DNA of 64,000 bases from Gemmatimonadaceae bacterium (GTDB taxonomy: Bacteria; Gemmatimonadota; Gemmatimonadetes; Gemmatimonadales; Gemmatimonadaceae). The translations under genes were made by a program, and so were the position numbers. The stretch's first letter is position 1; each line of letters starts with the position of its first letter. A model generated the notes under the pieces. It was not told the DNA's origin, did not search any database, and worked only from the letters and a program-made list of their open reading frames with translations. Below are positions 1 to 7,912 of this stretch, one piece after another. The DNA lies in contig JAICWO010000013.1 of NCBI GenBank assembly GCA_025934775.1, forward strand, positions 1 through 64,000. Direction: 5' to 3'.

Positions 1-1656
1 GATGCACCAGGTTGTTGCGAATCTCTATTATCTGTATTATCGCGTTCTCCGCACGTGCGGGGATGCACCGGACGGGCCGGCGCCGTGCGCGATTGAGCCG
101 CCGCGATCTCCGCACGTGCGGGGATGCACCGATCGGCTCGTACGCGGAGATCGGCTCGGGCGCGCGTTCTCCGCACGTGCGGGGATGCACCGGCGGGAAT
201 CATTGCGGCCATCACGCACGATACGCGTTCTCCGCACGTGCGGGGATGCACCGAGAATCGCCGCGAGCGCCGCCGCGCCCAACATGCGTTCTCCGCACGT
301 GCGGGGATGCACCGTAACACCAGAGGAGATTTTTATGAGCGAAAACGCGTTCTCCGCACGTGCGGGGATGCACCGGTGCTCGGGATTCAGGATCAGGGCG
401 GCTGGACGCGTTCTCCGCACGTGCGGGGATGCACCGGATGGGCCGGCTCCGGGTGCACCTGCCCAACCGCGTTCTCCGCACGTGCGGGGATGCACCGAAG
501 AAGCGTCTGCGCGGACACGCGAAGCCTGAGCGTTCTCCGCACGTGCGGGGATGCACCGCATCGCGCGTACATGGCGAGCGAGACGCGAAAGCGTTCTCCG
601 CACGTGCGGGGATGCACCGTTCGCGGCGGCATTGCTGCCGCTTCAATTGGCGCGTTCTCCGCACGTGCGGGGATGCACCGCGACACGTGACGTGGACATG
701 GGAGAAGAAGCAGCGTTCTCCGCACGTGCGGGGATGCACCGCCGCCGCTCGAATGGCCGCCGCGCGAGAGCTTGCGTTCTCCGCACGTGCGGGGATGCAC
801 CGACGTAGATCTGTGCCTCGATCCGTGAGTCCAGGCGTTCTCCGCACGTGCGGGGATGCACCGCTGGGACGTTCTCGATGAAGACCACGGCGGGTGCGTT
901 CTCCGCACGTGCGGGGATGCACCGCTCGCCGCGTGAGTCCCCGCGCGAGCAGCTCGGCGTTCTCCGCACGTGCGGGGATGTACCGTTGGAGTCCTGGTTC
1001 GGGTTGATCAGGTGGGAGCGTTCTCCGCACGTGCGGGGATGCGCCGTCTCGGCGGCCGCGCAGACCGCGGGCAGCGTCGCGTTCTCCGCACGTGCGGGGA
1101 TGCACCGCCGATCAACCAGCAGGTCGCGAGCGCGAACGCGCGTTCTCCGCACGTGCGGGGATGCACCGGCGAGAGATCCGTCGTGATGTGCATCGCGCTT
1201 GCGTTCTCCGCACGTGCGGGGATGCACCGCACGGATCGCGCGCGGAACAGATCGAGCGCGGGCGTTCTCCGCACGTGCGGGGATGCACCGCATATCATGT
1301 GCGAGACGCACCCTGCGCAGTGGCGTTCTCCGCACGTGCGGGGATGCACCGGGAAATGTTCGCATAGCCCGCGCTGGCCGCGAGCGTTCTCCGCACGTGC
1401 GGGGATGCACCGGTAGAGCGAGGTCGGCATCCCCACACCGCTCGGCGTTCTCCGCACGTGCGGGGATGCACCACTTCAGAGCGGCATATTCAAGTTGCTG
1501 AGTCCGCGTTCTCCGCACCTGCGGGGATGCACCGACGTTGTACGCGATTCCGAATCAAGGTGGCGGGCGTTCTCCGCACGTGCGGGGATGCACCGACGAT
1601 TCCCGGCGGCGACCAGGGCGCGTACGCGCGTTCTCCGCACGTGCGGGGAGCGGCGG
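1..1656 (+). CRISPR. Type I-E-like CRISPR array, trailer end (27 repeats plus one partial at the window edge)
   Basis: The 29-nt repeat begins GCGTTCTCC, carries the perfect palindrome CCGCACGTGCGG and ends GGATGCACCG. It recurs every 61 bp from 42 to 1656 with 32-nt spacers; the last 9 nt of a further repeat are at 1-9, so the array continues to the left. There are 27 complete spacers in view. Length, GGGGAT...CCG ending and spacer size match type I-E repeats, in which the last 8 nt become the crRNA 5' handle, so transcription should run rightward from a leader outside the window. Variant repeats: 103 (T to A), 957 (GTACCG end), 1018 (GCGCCG end), 1445 (final A), 1506 (CACCTG in the palindrome) and the last, 1628, which loses its final 7 nt. 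Variants cluster at the right, as expected for the old, trailer end. No cas gene is visible. Confidence 0.98.
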
Positions 1657-2330
1657 TTGCTTCGCATAGGCGAAGGCCTTCCAGGATCAGCGCGGGCACC
1701 AGTCGGGGAGCACGGGGTCGATGATCACCAGCGCTGCCGCCACGGGCTGCGGCCCGAGCATCGATTGGGTCAGCATCGAGAACACGCTGGCATTCCAAAG
1801 CTGCGGCGCATTCGCGCGAGGGTAGGCGCCGGGCGACGGCCACTCGGCGCGCGCGTATCCGCCCACCCCACACGCTGCCGAGGTGGTAGTCGATTGGATT
1901 GTACGAGCGTCCGCACGCCCCCCCGCTGAAGAGATCGGGCGCGAACAGCGTCCGACGACGCGCGGCAAATGTTCGTCGTCGATGATGCCGGTCGCCATGC
2001 GCTGCCCGACGTTGTCGTCGGCGTCGGCGGGCGTCACATCCTGTGACTGCCCGTTCCGCCGCCGCCACGGTGGACGATTTCCAGGTATATATATGCAAAC
2101 ATAAATACTTTTAGTGATATGAGCACATCCACATAGCCACGGCTGCCGATCGTTGATCGAAGCTGGAGCGACCGAAGGAACAGCGTTTCGCGAAGGTAGA
2201 ACCCGCTGGGCGGGAGCGCGTCGCCGCCTCGCCGTCGAGATCGGTGACGAGCAGCGACTGCCCGTGGCAGGCGGGGCGCTCGTTTTCGCGAATGGTGGCG
2301 TTCGGCATGCGTCCGGAACGTGCAGGAGGC
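1651..2330 (-). pseudogene. Collapsed glycogen debranching enzyme (amylo-alpha-1,6-glucosidase type) pseudogene
   Basis: Read on the minus strand, pieces of the bacterial glycogen-debranching-enzyme family appear in order but in different frames. Near 2310-2130 there is an N-terminal piece (SLLVTDLDGE, then GFYLRETLFLRSLQLR in the next frame). From about 2060 come C-terminal pieces: NVGQRMATGIIDDEHLPRV, then APDLFSGGACGRSYNPIDYH and LGSVW, then ANAPQLWNASVFSMLTQSML and IDPVLPDW, and finally LVPALILEGLRL, ending at the CRISPR junction near 1651. The intact family is roughly 650-750 residues; here about 200 remain, so most of the middle is deleted and at least four frameshifts are present. The family assignment rests on my memory of motifs such as YNPxxYHxGSVW. 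Confidence 0.75.
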
Positions 2331-2396
2331 ACGTCATGGATTGCCGGGGCTGGCACGTCCTTCGCACCTGGCCGCCCGAACGACAGGCGAGGCGTC

Positions 2397-2564
2397 ATGG
2401 AGATCCGGCTCGAGCCGCTCGCGGAACAAGTCATCGTGATCACGGGCGTGCATGACCGGGGCATCGACAGCGCGGCGGTGACGCTGCATCTCGGCCGGCG
2501 TTCACTGCGCCATCGACGCGAGGCGTCGCGCACATCCACCGAACCGCCCGCGCGGGCGGATTGA
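2397..2564 (+). pseudogene. Short-chain dehydrogenase N-terminal stub
   Basis: The ATG at 2397 opens a 55-codon frame beginning MEIRLEPLAEQVIVITG, which matches the first beta strand of classical short-chain dehydrogenases (xLKPLxxQVxVITGAssGIG). The glycine-rich NAD(P)-binding loop is already eroded to GVHDRGID and the frame ends about 40 residues later, where a real enzyme would run 250-330 residues. It ends 13 bp before the DUF2231 start. It is either a remnant or a short upstream frame that happens to be translated; no function is expected. Confidence 0.55.
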
Positions 2565-2577
2565 GGAGGCCACCACC

Positions 2578-3066
2578 ATGGAAGCACGCGCCAAAGTCGT
2601 CGGACATCCGGTTCATCAAATGCTCATCGTGTTTCCGCTCGGGCTGCTGGCCACGGCGGTGATCTTCGACGTCATTCACCTCGTCACGGGCAGCACGACG
2701 GCCTCCGTGGTCTCGTTCTGGGTGATCGCGGCCGGCGTCATTGGCGGACTGTGTGCCGCCGTGTTCGGCGCGATCGATTGGTCGGGCATTCCGAGCGGCA
2801 CCCGTGCACACCGACTCGGCCTGCTGCACGGCCTGGGCAACGTGTGTGTCGTCGGCTTGTACATCGTGAGCTGGTTCCTGCGGCGGCCGGATCCGGGCCA
2901 TCCGTCGGTTCTCGCGCTCGTGTTCATGCTCGTGGGCGCGGGGCTGAGCCTCGTCACCGGGTGGCTGGGCGGCGAGCTGGTCGACCGGCTCGGCGTGGGC
3001 ATAGACGACGGGGCGAACCTCGACGCGCCCAGCTCGCTCTCGAAGAAATCCGCGCGGGTCGTGTAG
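2578..3066 (+). CDS. DUF2231 membrane protein
   Basis: 162 residues with four predicted membrane segments (about residues 16-38, 42-66, 80-100 and 110-132) and the family's opening signature HPVHQMLIVFPLGLL close to the N terminus. The start ATG is preceded by a strong GAGGAGG-type ribosome binding site. The C-terminal 30 residues are polar and likely soluble. DUF2231 proteins are small inner-membrane proteins of unknown function, sometimes beside cytochrome genes. A second member of the family is at 12306. The gene sits alone between a decayed region and a convergent MarR gene, so context gives no role. Confidence 0.9.
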   Translation: MEARAKVVGHPVHQMLIVFPLGLLATAVIFDVIHLVTGSTTASVVSFWVIAAGVIGGLCAAVFGAIDWSGIPSGTRAHRLGLLHGLGNVCVVGLYIVSWFLRRPDPGHPSVLALVFMLVGAGLSLVTGWLGGELVDRLGVGIDDGANLDAPSSLSKKSARVV

Positions 3067-3142
3067 CGCGCAGGCATCCGCCGCCGCCCCTTCGCGTGTC
3101 ATCGTCGCCCGATGATGACATAAACGGCACGACCGATCGACA

Positions 3143-3595
3143 CTACGCGCTGCGAGGGTCTGGTCGTGCGGCAGCTTTCGCCGCGTCGACGACTTCGACG
3201 AGCTGCGACGCCAGCCTGCCCCAGGCTGTCGTGCCAAATTCGCCGAGAAACGCGTCCTGCGCCTTCTGCCAGTGTGGGAGCGCGGCCGCAACGCGTTTGG
3301 CGCCGAGCTTCGTGAGCGCCACGACCTTGGACCGGCCGTCGCCAGCGTTGATGACGATCAGGCGTTGCCGGCGGAGCGGCTCCAGCGCACGATAAAGCGA
3401 CGTGCGCTCGAACACCTGCTGCTCGGCCAACGTGCTCAGAGCGACCGGACCCCTGTTGCCGGCCAACGATCGCAGGATGGAGAACTGCGTCGTCGTGAGT
3501 CCGACTTCCGCCAATCGCGCGTCGTAGAGACGCGCGATGGAGCGCGTGGCGCGCCGGAGGGTGCCGGCAGCGCAGGTGGATGCTGGATTGGACAT
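3143..3595 (-). CDS. MarR-family transcriptional regulator
   Basis: About 150 residues with the MarR winged helix-turn-helix layout: an N-terminal helix pair (TLRRATRSIARLYDARL), then VGLTTTQFSILRSLAG, a recognition helix in TLAEQQVFERTSLYRALEPL and a wing with GDGRSKVVALT. The longer frame back to 3640 is possible, but MSNPAST at 3595 aligns better with family N termini; no clear ribosome site decides it. It lies 31 bp downstream of the alpha/beta hydrolase on the same strand and so probably shares its transcript. MarR proteins usually repress neighbouring detoxification or transport genes; the ligand is unknown. Confidence 0.88.
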   Translation of the reverse strand: MSNPASTCAAGTLRRATRSIARLYDARLAEVGLTTTQFSILRSLAGNRGPVALSTLAEQQVFERTSLYRALEPLRRQRLIVINAGDGRSKVVALTKLGAKRVAAALPHWQKAQDAFLGEFGTTAWGRLASQLVEVVDAAKAAARPDPRSA

Positions 3596-3626
3596 AGAAT
3601 TTATTAAATCTTCGTTTCGTAACCGA

Positions 3627-5048
3627 CTAGCGACTCGCAAAATGTTGATTGATCCACGAGGTGATCAGCTCGAGGACCTGCGGAGCGATCGTCTGGTCGA
3701 TGGAGACGTATTCCGCGGCCAGACCGGTCGTCGCTGGTTGGAATAGGTGATTGAGGCCTGGCAGCTCGACGACCCGATAGTCGCGATTCCCGGCAGCCTC
3801 GAGGGCAGCCTTGATGCCAGCGAGATCCTGCTTGGCCGGAACCTGCGTGTCCAGCGACCCGTCGAGCGCCAACACGGGAACGTGAACGCGGCGCAGTGTG
3901 TTCGGCGCGTTTGACGCGAGGAAGAAGCGCATCCATGGAGTCAGCAGGCGCGCGTTCGACTGAGCCAGCACACGCGAAGCGGAGTCTCGCTTCTCCGGCG
4001 GAAGCTGCGCAACCATGTCTCTCTCGGCGGCGGCGAGTCGCCGCACCGCGTCGGTCGAGTCTCGCGCGCCGCGCACCGCCTCGAACAGCATTCGATTCAC
4101 GCGAAGGGCGTCATTGACGCGGTCGATCGGGGCACCGACTGCCGATGCCTGCGCGACGATCTGCAGCAGCGTCAGCGAGTCGCCGGAGACGCCTGGACCG
4201 GCGAGCAACACGAGAAAACCGACGTCGCGCGTTCGCGTGGCCACCATCGGTCCAATCAGGCCGCCTTCACTGTGGCCGAGGATGCCGATCGTGGACGCAA
4301 GCTTGGGAATTCCCTTGACGAAATGAACCGCCGCTTCCGCGTCGGCGGCGAAATCGGCGCTCGTCGACGACACGAAGTTGCCCGTCGATTTCGCGGTGCC
4401 TCGGTCATCGTACCGGAGGGAGGCGATCCCATGACGCGCCAGATAATCCGCGATGACCAGGAACGGACGGTGGCCAGCGATCGCCTCGTCGCGATCCTGT
4501 GGACCAGAGCCGGTCACGAACACCACGGTTGGGAACGGGCCGGCCCCTGGTGGAACGACGAGCGTGCCCGCCAATCGAACGCCGGGCGCGGACTCGAACG
4601 TGACCTCCTTCGTCTGATAGGGGAACGGCGGTACGGGATCCTGCGGCCGCCCACTCGCCACCGGCCCGTCAGATCGGACGAACGTCAACGGAAACGCTTG
4701 GCCTTGGACGAACGTGCCTCGAATGGTGTCGCCGTTCGCGCTCATCGCACCCGCATACGTGACTCGCTGGGCAGGGATGGCGAATGACACCGAGTCACCT
4801 CGCGCGTCGACAGTTGCCGGCAGCTCGGCCCCGCCCTGATCGATCGCCTTCATGATACCGGCGAACGCTCCGGCGGTATCGCGCCGAATCGTGAGCTGCA
4901 ATCGTACGCGCCGAGCGCCGACCGCTAACTGCCCCGCCCAAACGCCGACGGCGTGGGCCGCGGCGCGCGACTGCTGCGCGTTCGCGTGCAGCGGCACAAT
5001 GCTCAGCGAAACGAGGGCGGCAGTCAGCGCGCGGTTTGGGATCTGCAT
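3627..5048 (-). CDS. Exported alpha/beta hydrolase (prolyl-oligopeptidase-like fold)
   Basis: About 473 residues. The start MQIPNRALTAALVSLS at 5048 gives a signal peptide ending near HANAQ and has GGAGA seven bases upstream. Residues about 30-140 form an N-terminal beta-rich domain typical of secreted esterases, followed by an alpha/beta hydrolase domain with oxyanion region VFVTGSGPQDRD, nucleophile elbow GHSEGG, acid in LDGSLDTQVP and a histidine in LNHLFQ. The catalytic Ser-Asp-His set is complete. Substrate is unknown; relatives are annotated as S9-like peptidases or esterases. Probably periplasmic. The MarR gene follows in the same direction. Its 5' region carries a long palindrome shared with 7754-7777. 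Confidence 0.88.
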   Translation of the reverse strand: MQIPNRALTAALVSLSIVPLHANAQQSRAAAHAVGVWAGQLAVGARRVRLQLTIRRDTAGAFAGIMKAIDQGGAELPATVDARGDSVSFAIPAQRVTYAGAMSANGDTIRGTFVQGQAFPLTFVRSDGPVASGRPQDPVPPFPYQTKEVTFESAPGVRLAGTLVVPPGAGPFPTVVFVTGSGPQDRDEAIAGHRPFLVIADYLARHGIASLRYDDRGTAKSTGNFVSSTSADFAADAEAAVHFVKGIPKLASTIGILGHSEGGLIGPMVATRTRDVGFLVLLAGPGVSGDSLTLLQIVAQASAVGAPIDRVNDALRVNRMLFEAVRGARDSTDAVRRLAAAERDMVAQLPPEKRDSASRVLAQSNARLLTPWMRFFLASNAPNTLRRVHVPVLALDGSLDTQVPAKQDLAGIKAALEAAGNRDYRVVELPGLNHLFQPATTGLAAEYVSIDQTIAPQVLELITSWINQHFASR

Positions 5049-5127
5049 TCGGCGTCTCCAAGATGCAACGGGGGTTGTCGCGTATGATGTATATGCATCA
5101 TACGACGGACGCCGCACAAGGGTTTCG
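5045..5127 (-). promoter_or_regulatory. Copy 1 of a repeated 5' element: palindrome plus GGAGA ribosome site and ATG
   Basis: Contains CGTATGATGTAT followed by ATGCATCATACG at 5081-5104, a 24-bp palindrome with one mismatch, about 32 bp upstream of the hydrolase start codon. The stretch from the palindrome to GGAGACGCCGAATG is conserved in a second copy at 7721-7800. The symmetry and position suggest an operator, with the nearby MarR protein as one candidate ligand, but nothing in the sequence proves which protein binds. Confidence 0.6.
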
Positions 5128-5215
5128 TTCCTCCTCCCGTCGCGCATGGTAACCGGCGGTTACGAGCGGCAAGCGGGGCCGGCCAGCACCCTTCATCGCC
5201 AACGGCCTGACCGCC

Positions 5216-5716
5216 TCAACGACCAAGATCGGCCAGAAATCGGTCGGTGAACGAGTCTGGATTGTCGGTGTTGGGATCGCGCGCGATCACGAACAACGGC
5301 ACGTTGGCGAGCAAGGACATCACCATGCGCGCCAAGGCCTCGGGCTTCCCGACGAGGCGGCCGATCTGCGGGCGATAGATCGCACGGTTTGCGACGTGGA
5401 TGGCATCCAGGCCGCTCGTGCGCGCGCGCTCGGGACGACCGACGGCGCTCGCGCGCAGGAGATAGAGCGCCGTCAAACGCGCTGCGCCCGGATGTCCATT
5501 GGTCCCAGCGGCGTCGAACACCGAGTATTTCGGTATGCCGCGGCGGACCGCGTTTGCGGAATCCGCCGCGAGCCCGAGATGGGAGAGTGCGTCGCCCCAT
5601 AGCTTGAGGCGCGCAACCGATGGCCAGACTCGCGGACCGCTCGGCGATGCAAGGTCCACGGGACAGACGTCATCGGCCAGCACGCGAAAGCCACGCTGTC
5701 GAAGACTCGCCGCGTT
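5216..5716 (-). pseudogene. HPr-kinase-like protein, 5' half deleted
   Basis: The minus-strand frame reads SLRQRGFRVLADDVCPVDL, then RVWPSVARLKLWGDALSHLG and about 120 further residues. This matches the C-terminal half of HprK-related kinases that accompany asparagine-synthase or lasso-peptide type clusters (RGFxLLADD, then PxxKLWxDAL). The upstream P-loop half (GxxGxGKST) is absent: the frame meets two TAG codons at 5717-5722, exactly where the oppositely oriented asparagine-synthase homology begins. A GTG at 5683 could start a 155-residue product, but without the nucleotide-binding loop it cannot be a kinase. Confidence 0.65.
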
Positions 5717-7106
5717 CTACTACGCGCGCTCGGGCCGTCGGCTCGTGTTTTCGAGCAGCATTCAGAATGTCCTCAATGCGCCGGGAGTCTCCGATGCGTT
5801 CGTGCTCGCGGTTCTCCTCGACAGCGCCACGACCTCGATCGACCGAACACATTTCACGGACATCCGAAAGCTGCCGGGGGGTCATCGCCTCACCGTGACG
5901 ACGGAGCACGAGCGAGTCGAGCGCTACTGGTATCCGGATCGCGTGCCGGCAGTCCGCTTCGCGCGAGACGAGGACTATGCCGCGGCCGCGCGCGAGATCC
6001 TGTCAACCGCCGTTCGCGACCGGCTCCCCGAGCAGCACGTGACCGGAGTCCATCTCAGTGGCGGGCTCGATTCGTCGACCGTCGCGGTGCTGGCCGCGCG
6101 AGAACAACGCGCACGTCGCGGCACATTGCCCGTCGCGTTCTCCTGGAAGCCGTCCCCGAGTCCCGATACGACATCCTCGGAGGCGCATCGCTGCATCGAT
6201 GCCGTCGCGCGGCAAGAAGGATTGGCCGTGCACCACTGCCCGCCGGTTGCCGGCGACGTGTTCGACATCCTGCGGATGGATCCGGCGCGGGTGCCAACGA
6301 CGCCGACGATGCTCATCGAAGCAACCACGCAGCGATGCGCGGCGGCACACGGTGTTCGCTTCATGCTGAGCGGCTTCGGCGGCGATGAGGGGCTTTCGTC
6401 ATATGGGGCCGGCTACCGGGCCGAGCTCCTGTTGCGGGGACGTTGGAGCACGTTGTACCGTCACTGCCGCGCGCGCGGAGAACGCCCATGGCGCTCGATG
6501 ATGATCGAAGCGCTGCTGTCGCTGTTTCCGGATCGGTATTCGGCGGTCCGGCGGCTCACGAACCAATCGCGTGAGAGCCGTCTTCGAGCCACGCCCTGGG
6601 TTCGACCGGACACGATCCTCCGTCGGCATCGATTGCGTACGCCTCCGTTTCGCCACACGAGCGTGCGCGCCACGTTCATTCGATGGTGGAATAGTGGCGG
6701 CCTGGCCGAGCGCATGGAGTCGTGGTGCGCCCATGGGGCACCGCACGGGCTCACCTACGCCTATCCGCTCGCCGATCGGCGTCTGCTGGAGTTTCTGATT
6801 GCGATACCGGCGGAACAGTTTGCACGCGGGCCGTCGCCGAGGAGCTTCATGCGACGCGTCGCGAGCGGCATTCTCCCCCCCGAATTCGACTCCGTACCCG
6901 ACAAGCTCGTCGCGACCTCCGAGTGGCAAACCGTGGCGCGCGAAGCGCTGCGGCAGGTGGGCGTCCGGCTGCGAAGCGCCGGGACGCCCGCGCGAGCGCG
7001 CTACGTCGATGTCGCGAAGCTCGCGCCCCATCTCGCGCCCGAGGCGCTCGAGCGCGACGTCCGCCTGGGACGCCTGTTGCGAACGGCGCAGTTTTTGGAT
7101 TTTTAA
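5703..7106 (+). pseudogene. Asparagine-synthase-like protein, N-terminal glutaminase part deleted
   Basis: From AFYYARSGRRLVFSSSIQ onward the frame matches asparagine synthase homologues: end of the class II glutamine amidotransferase domain (LPGGHRL), then the ATP-pyrophosphatase domain with the PP-loop HLSGGLDSS at about 6056-6080, the LSGFGGDEG motif, and a long helical C terminus ending FLDF. About 464 residues remain of roughly 600. The frame stays open upstream to 5499, but that part is merely antisense to the HprK-like stub. The amidotransferase core and any Cys2 nucleophile are missing. The synthetase half is intact, so a residual amide- or macrolactam-forming activity cannot be excluded, but the gene has no native 5' end. 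Confidence 0.7.
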
Positions 7107-7159
7107 ACGATTGTATTATTATTAGATTTGCAGGCACATCGCGATGCGGGTCCGCGCGT

Positions 7160-7705
7160 GTGAGTGGACCTCCGACCGAGCGCTCCAAGGAAGCGCTCTG
7201 CCGCTCGTGCGGCCTGTGCTGCGACGGCACACTGTTCGCCCGCGTGCGTCTCCGGCAGGACGAGTCCGCGACGACCCTTCGCCGTCGCGGACTCGCCATT
7301 CTCGAGCGCGATGGTCACCGGTCCTTCGAGCAACCGTGCGCCGCCTACGCGCACGGCGACTGCCACATCTACGCCGATCGTTCCAACGCGTGCCGCACGT
7401 ATCGATGCAAGCTGCTGCGATCCTACGAGCGGGGGGCCGTCTCGTGGGATGAGGCAATCGCGCGGGTGCGGCGTGTCCGCGCGCTCCAGCGCGAGATCGA
7501 GACCGAGCTGACGCACCTCGCGCCGGCCGAACACGCCCGATCGAGCGCGGCGATCCGCAGCCTCCTGCCAACGGACGCTGAGCTGTCGGCGACGCCGGGA
7601 CTCCGCCGAACGTGGGCGCCCGTGTTGCTCCGGCGAGCGGCGCTGCTCGACATCCTACTGTCGCACTTCCAAGCCAGGCGAGCCGGCAAGACCGCGCCGG
7701 AATAA
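7160..7705 (+). CDS. YkgJ-family cysteine cluster protein
   Basis: 181 residues starting at GTG 7160 (the frame is open further upstream but has no better start). The N terminus carries the family signature CRSCGLCCDG, and a second set of cysteines follows in QPCAAYAHGDCHIY and NACRTYRCKLL, giving at least eight cysteines suited to binding zinc or an iron-sulfur cluster. The C-terminal half is helical and lacks motifs. It lies 54 bp after the asparagine-synthase-like gene on the same strand and may belong to the same former cluster. Biochemical function of this family is largely unknown. Confidence 0.82.
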   Translation: MSGPPTERSKEALCRSCGLCCDGTLFARVRLRQDESATTLRRRGLAILERDGHRSFEQPCAAYAHGDCHIYADRSNACRTYRCKLLRSYERGAVSWDEAIARVRRVRALQREIETELTHLAPAEHARSSAAIRSLLPTDAELSATPGLRRTWAPVLLRRAALLDILLSHFQARRAGKTAPE

Positions 7706-7720
7706 GTGCTGCTCGGAGCC

Positions 7721-7800
7721 GCATTCGGCGTCTCCATGATGCGGCGGCCTTCCCGTATGATGCATATGCATCATACGCTCGCGGTCGAACACGCGTTTCG
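7721..7800. repeat. Copy 2 of the repeated palindrome/ribosome-site element
   Basis: Aligns with 5045-5127 over its full length: shared GCATTCGGCGTCTCCA, then CGTATGATGCAT followed by its perfect reverse complement at 7754-7777, then a shared GTTTCG edge. On the minus strand it preserves GGAGACGCCGAATG, a ribosome site and start codon that here lead only into antisense of the YkgJ gene. On the plus strand it lies about 136 bp upstream of the Ser/Thr kinase and could act as that gene's operator. Confidence 0.7.
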
Positions 7801-7912
7801 ACTTTTCTCGGATCGCGAACGGCTCCCAACCGCAACTCGGCGCTAAGGGTGGCCGAGCGAGCTATCTTGAACCCCCGCCTGCCGATATATTCGCCCATCC
7901 CTCCCGCCGGGC

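Noticed and set aside
2-1518. Long reading frames across the CRISPR array on both strands, with repeated words such as CIPARAENA or SPHVRGC
   Set aside because: They arise only because the 61-bp period steps through frames without stops; the underlying DNA is repeats and spacers.
5499-5702. N-terminal extension of the asparagine-synthase-like frame
   Set aside because: This part is antisense to the HprK-like stub, shows no similarity to the amidotransferase domain, and is open only by chance in GC-rich DNA.
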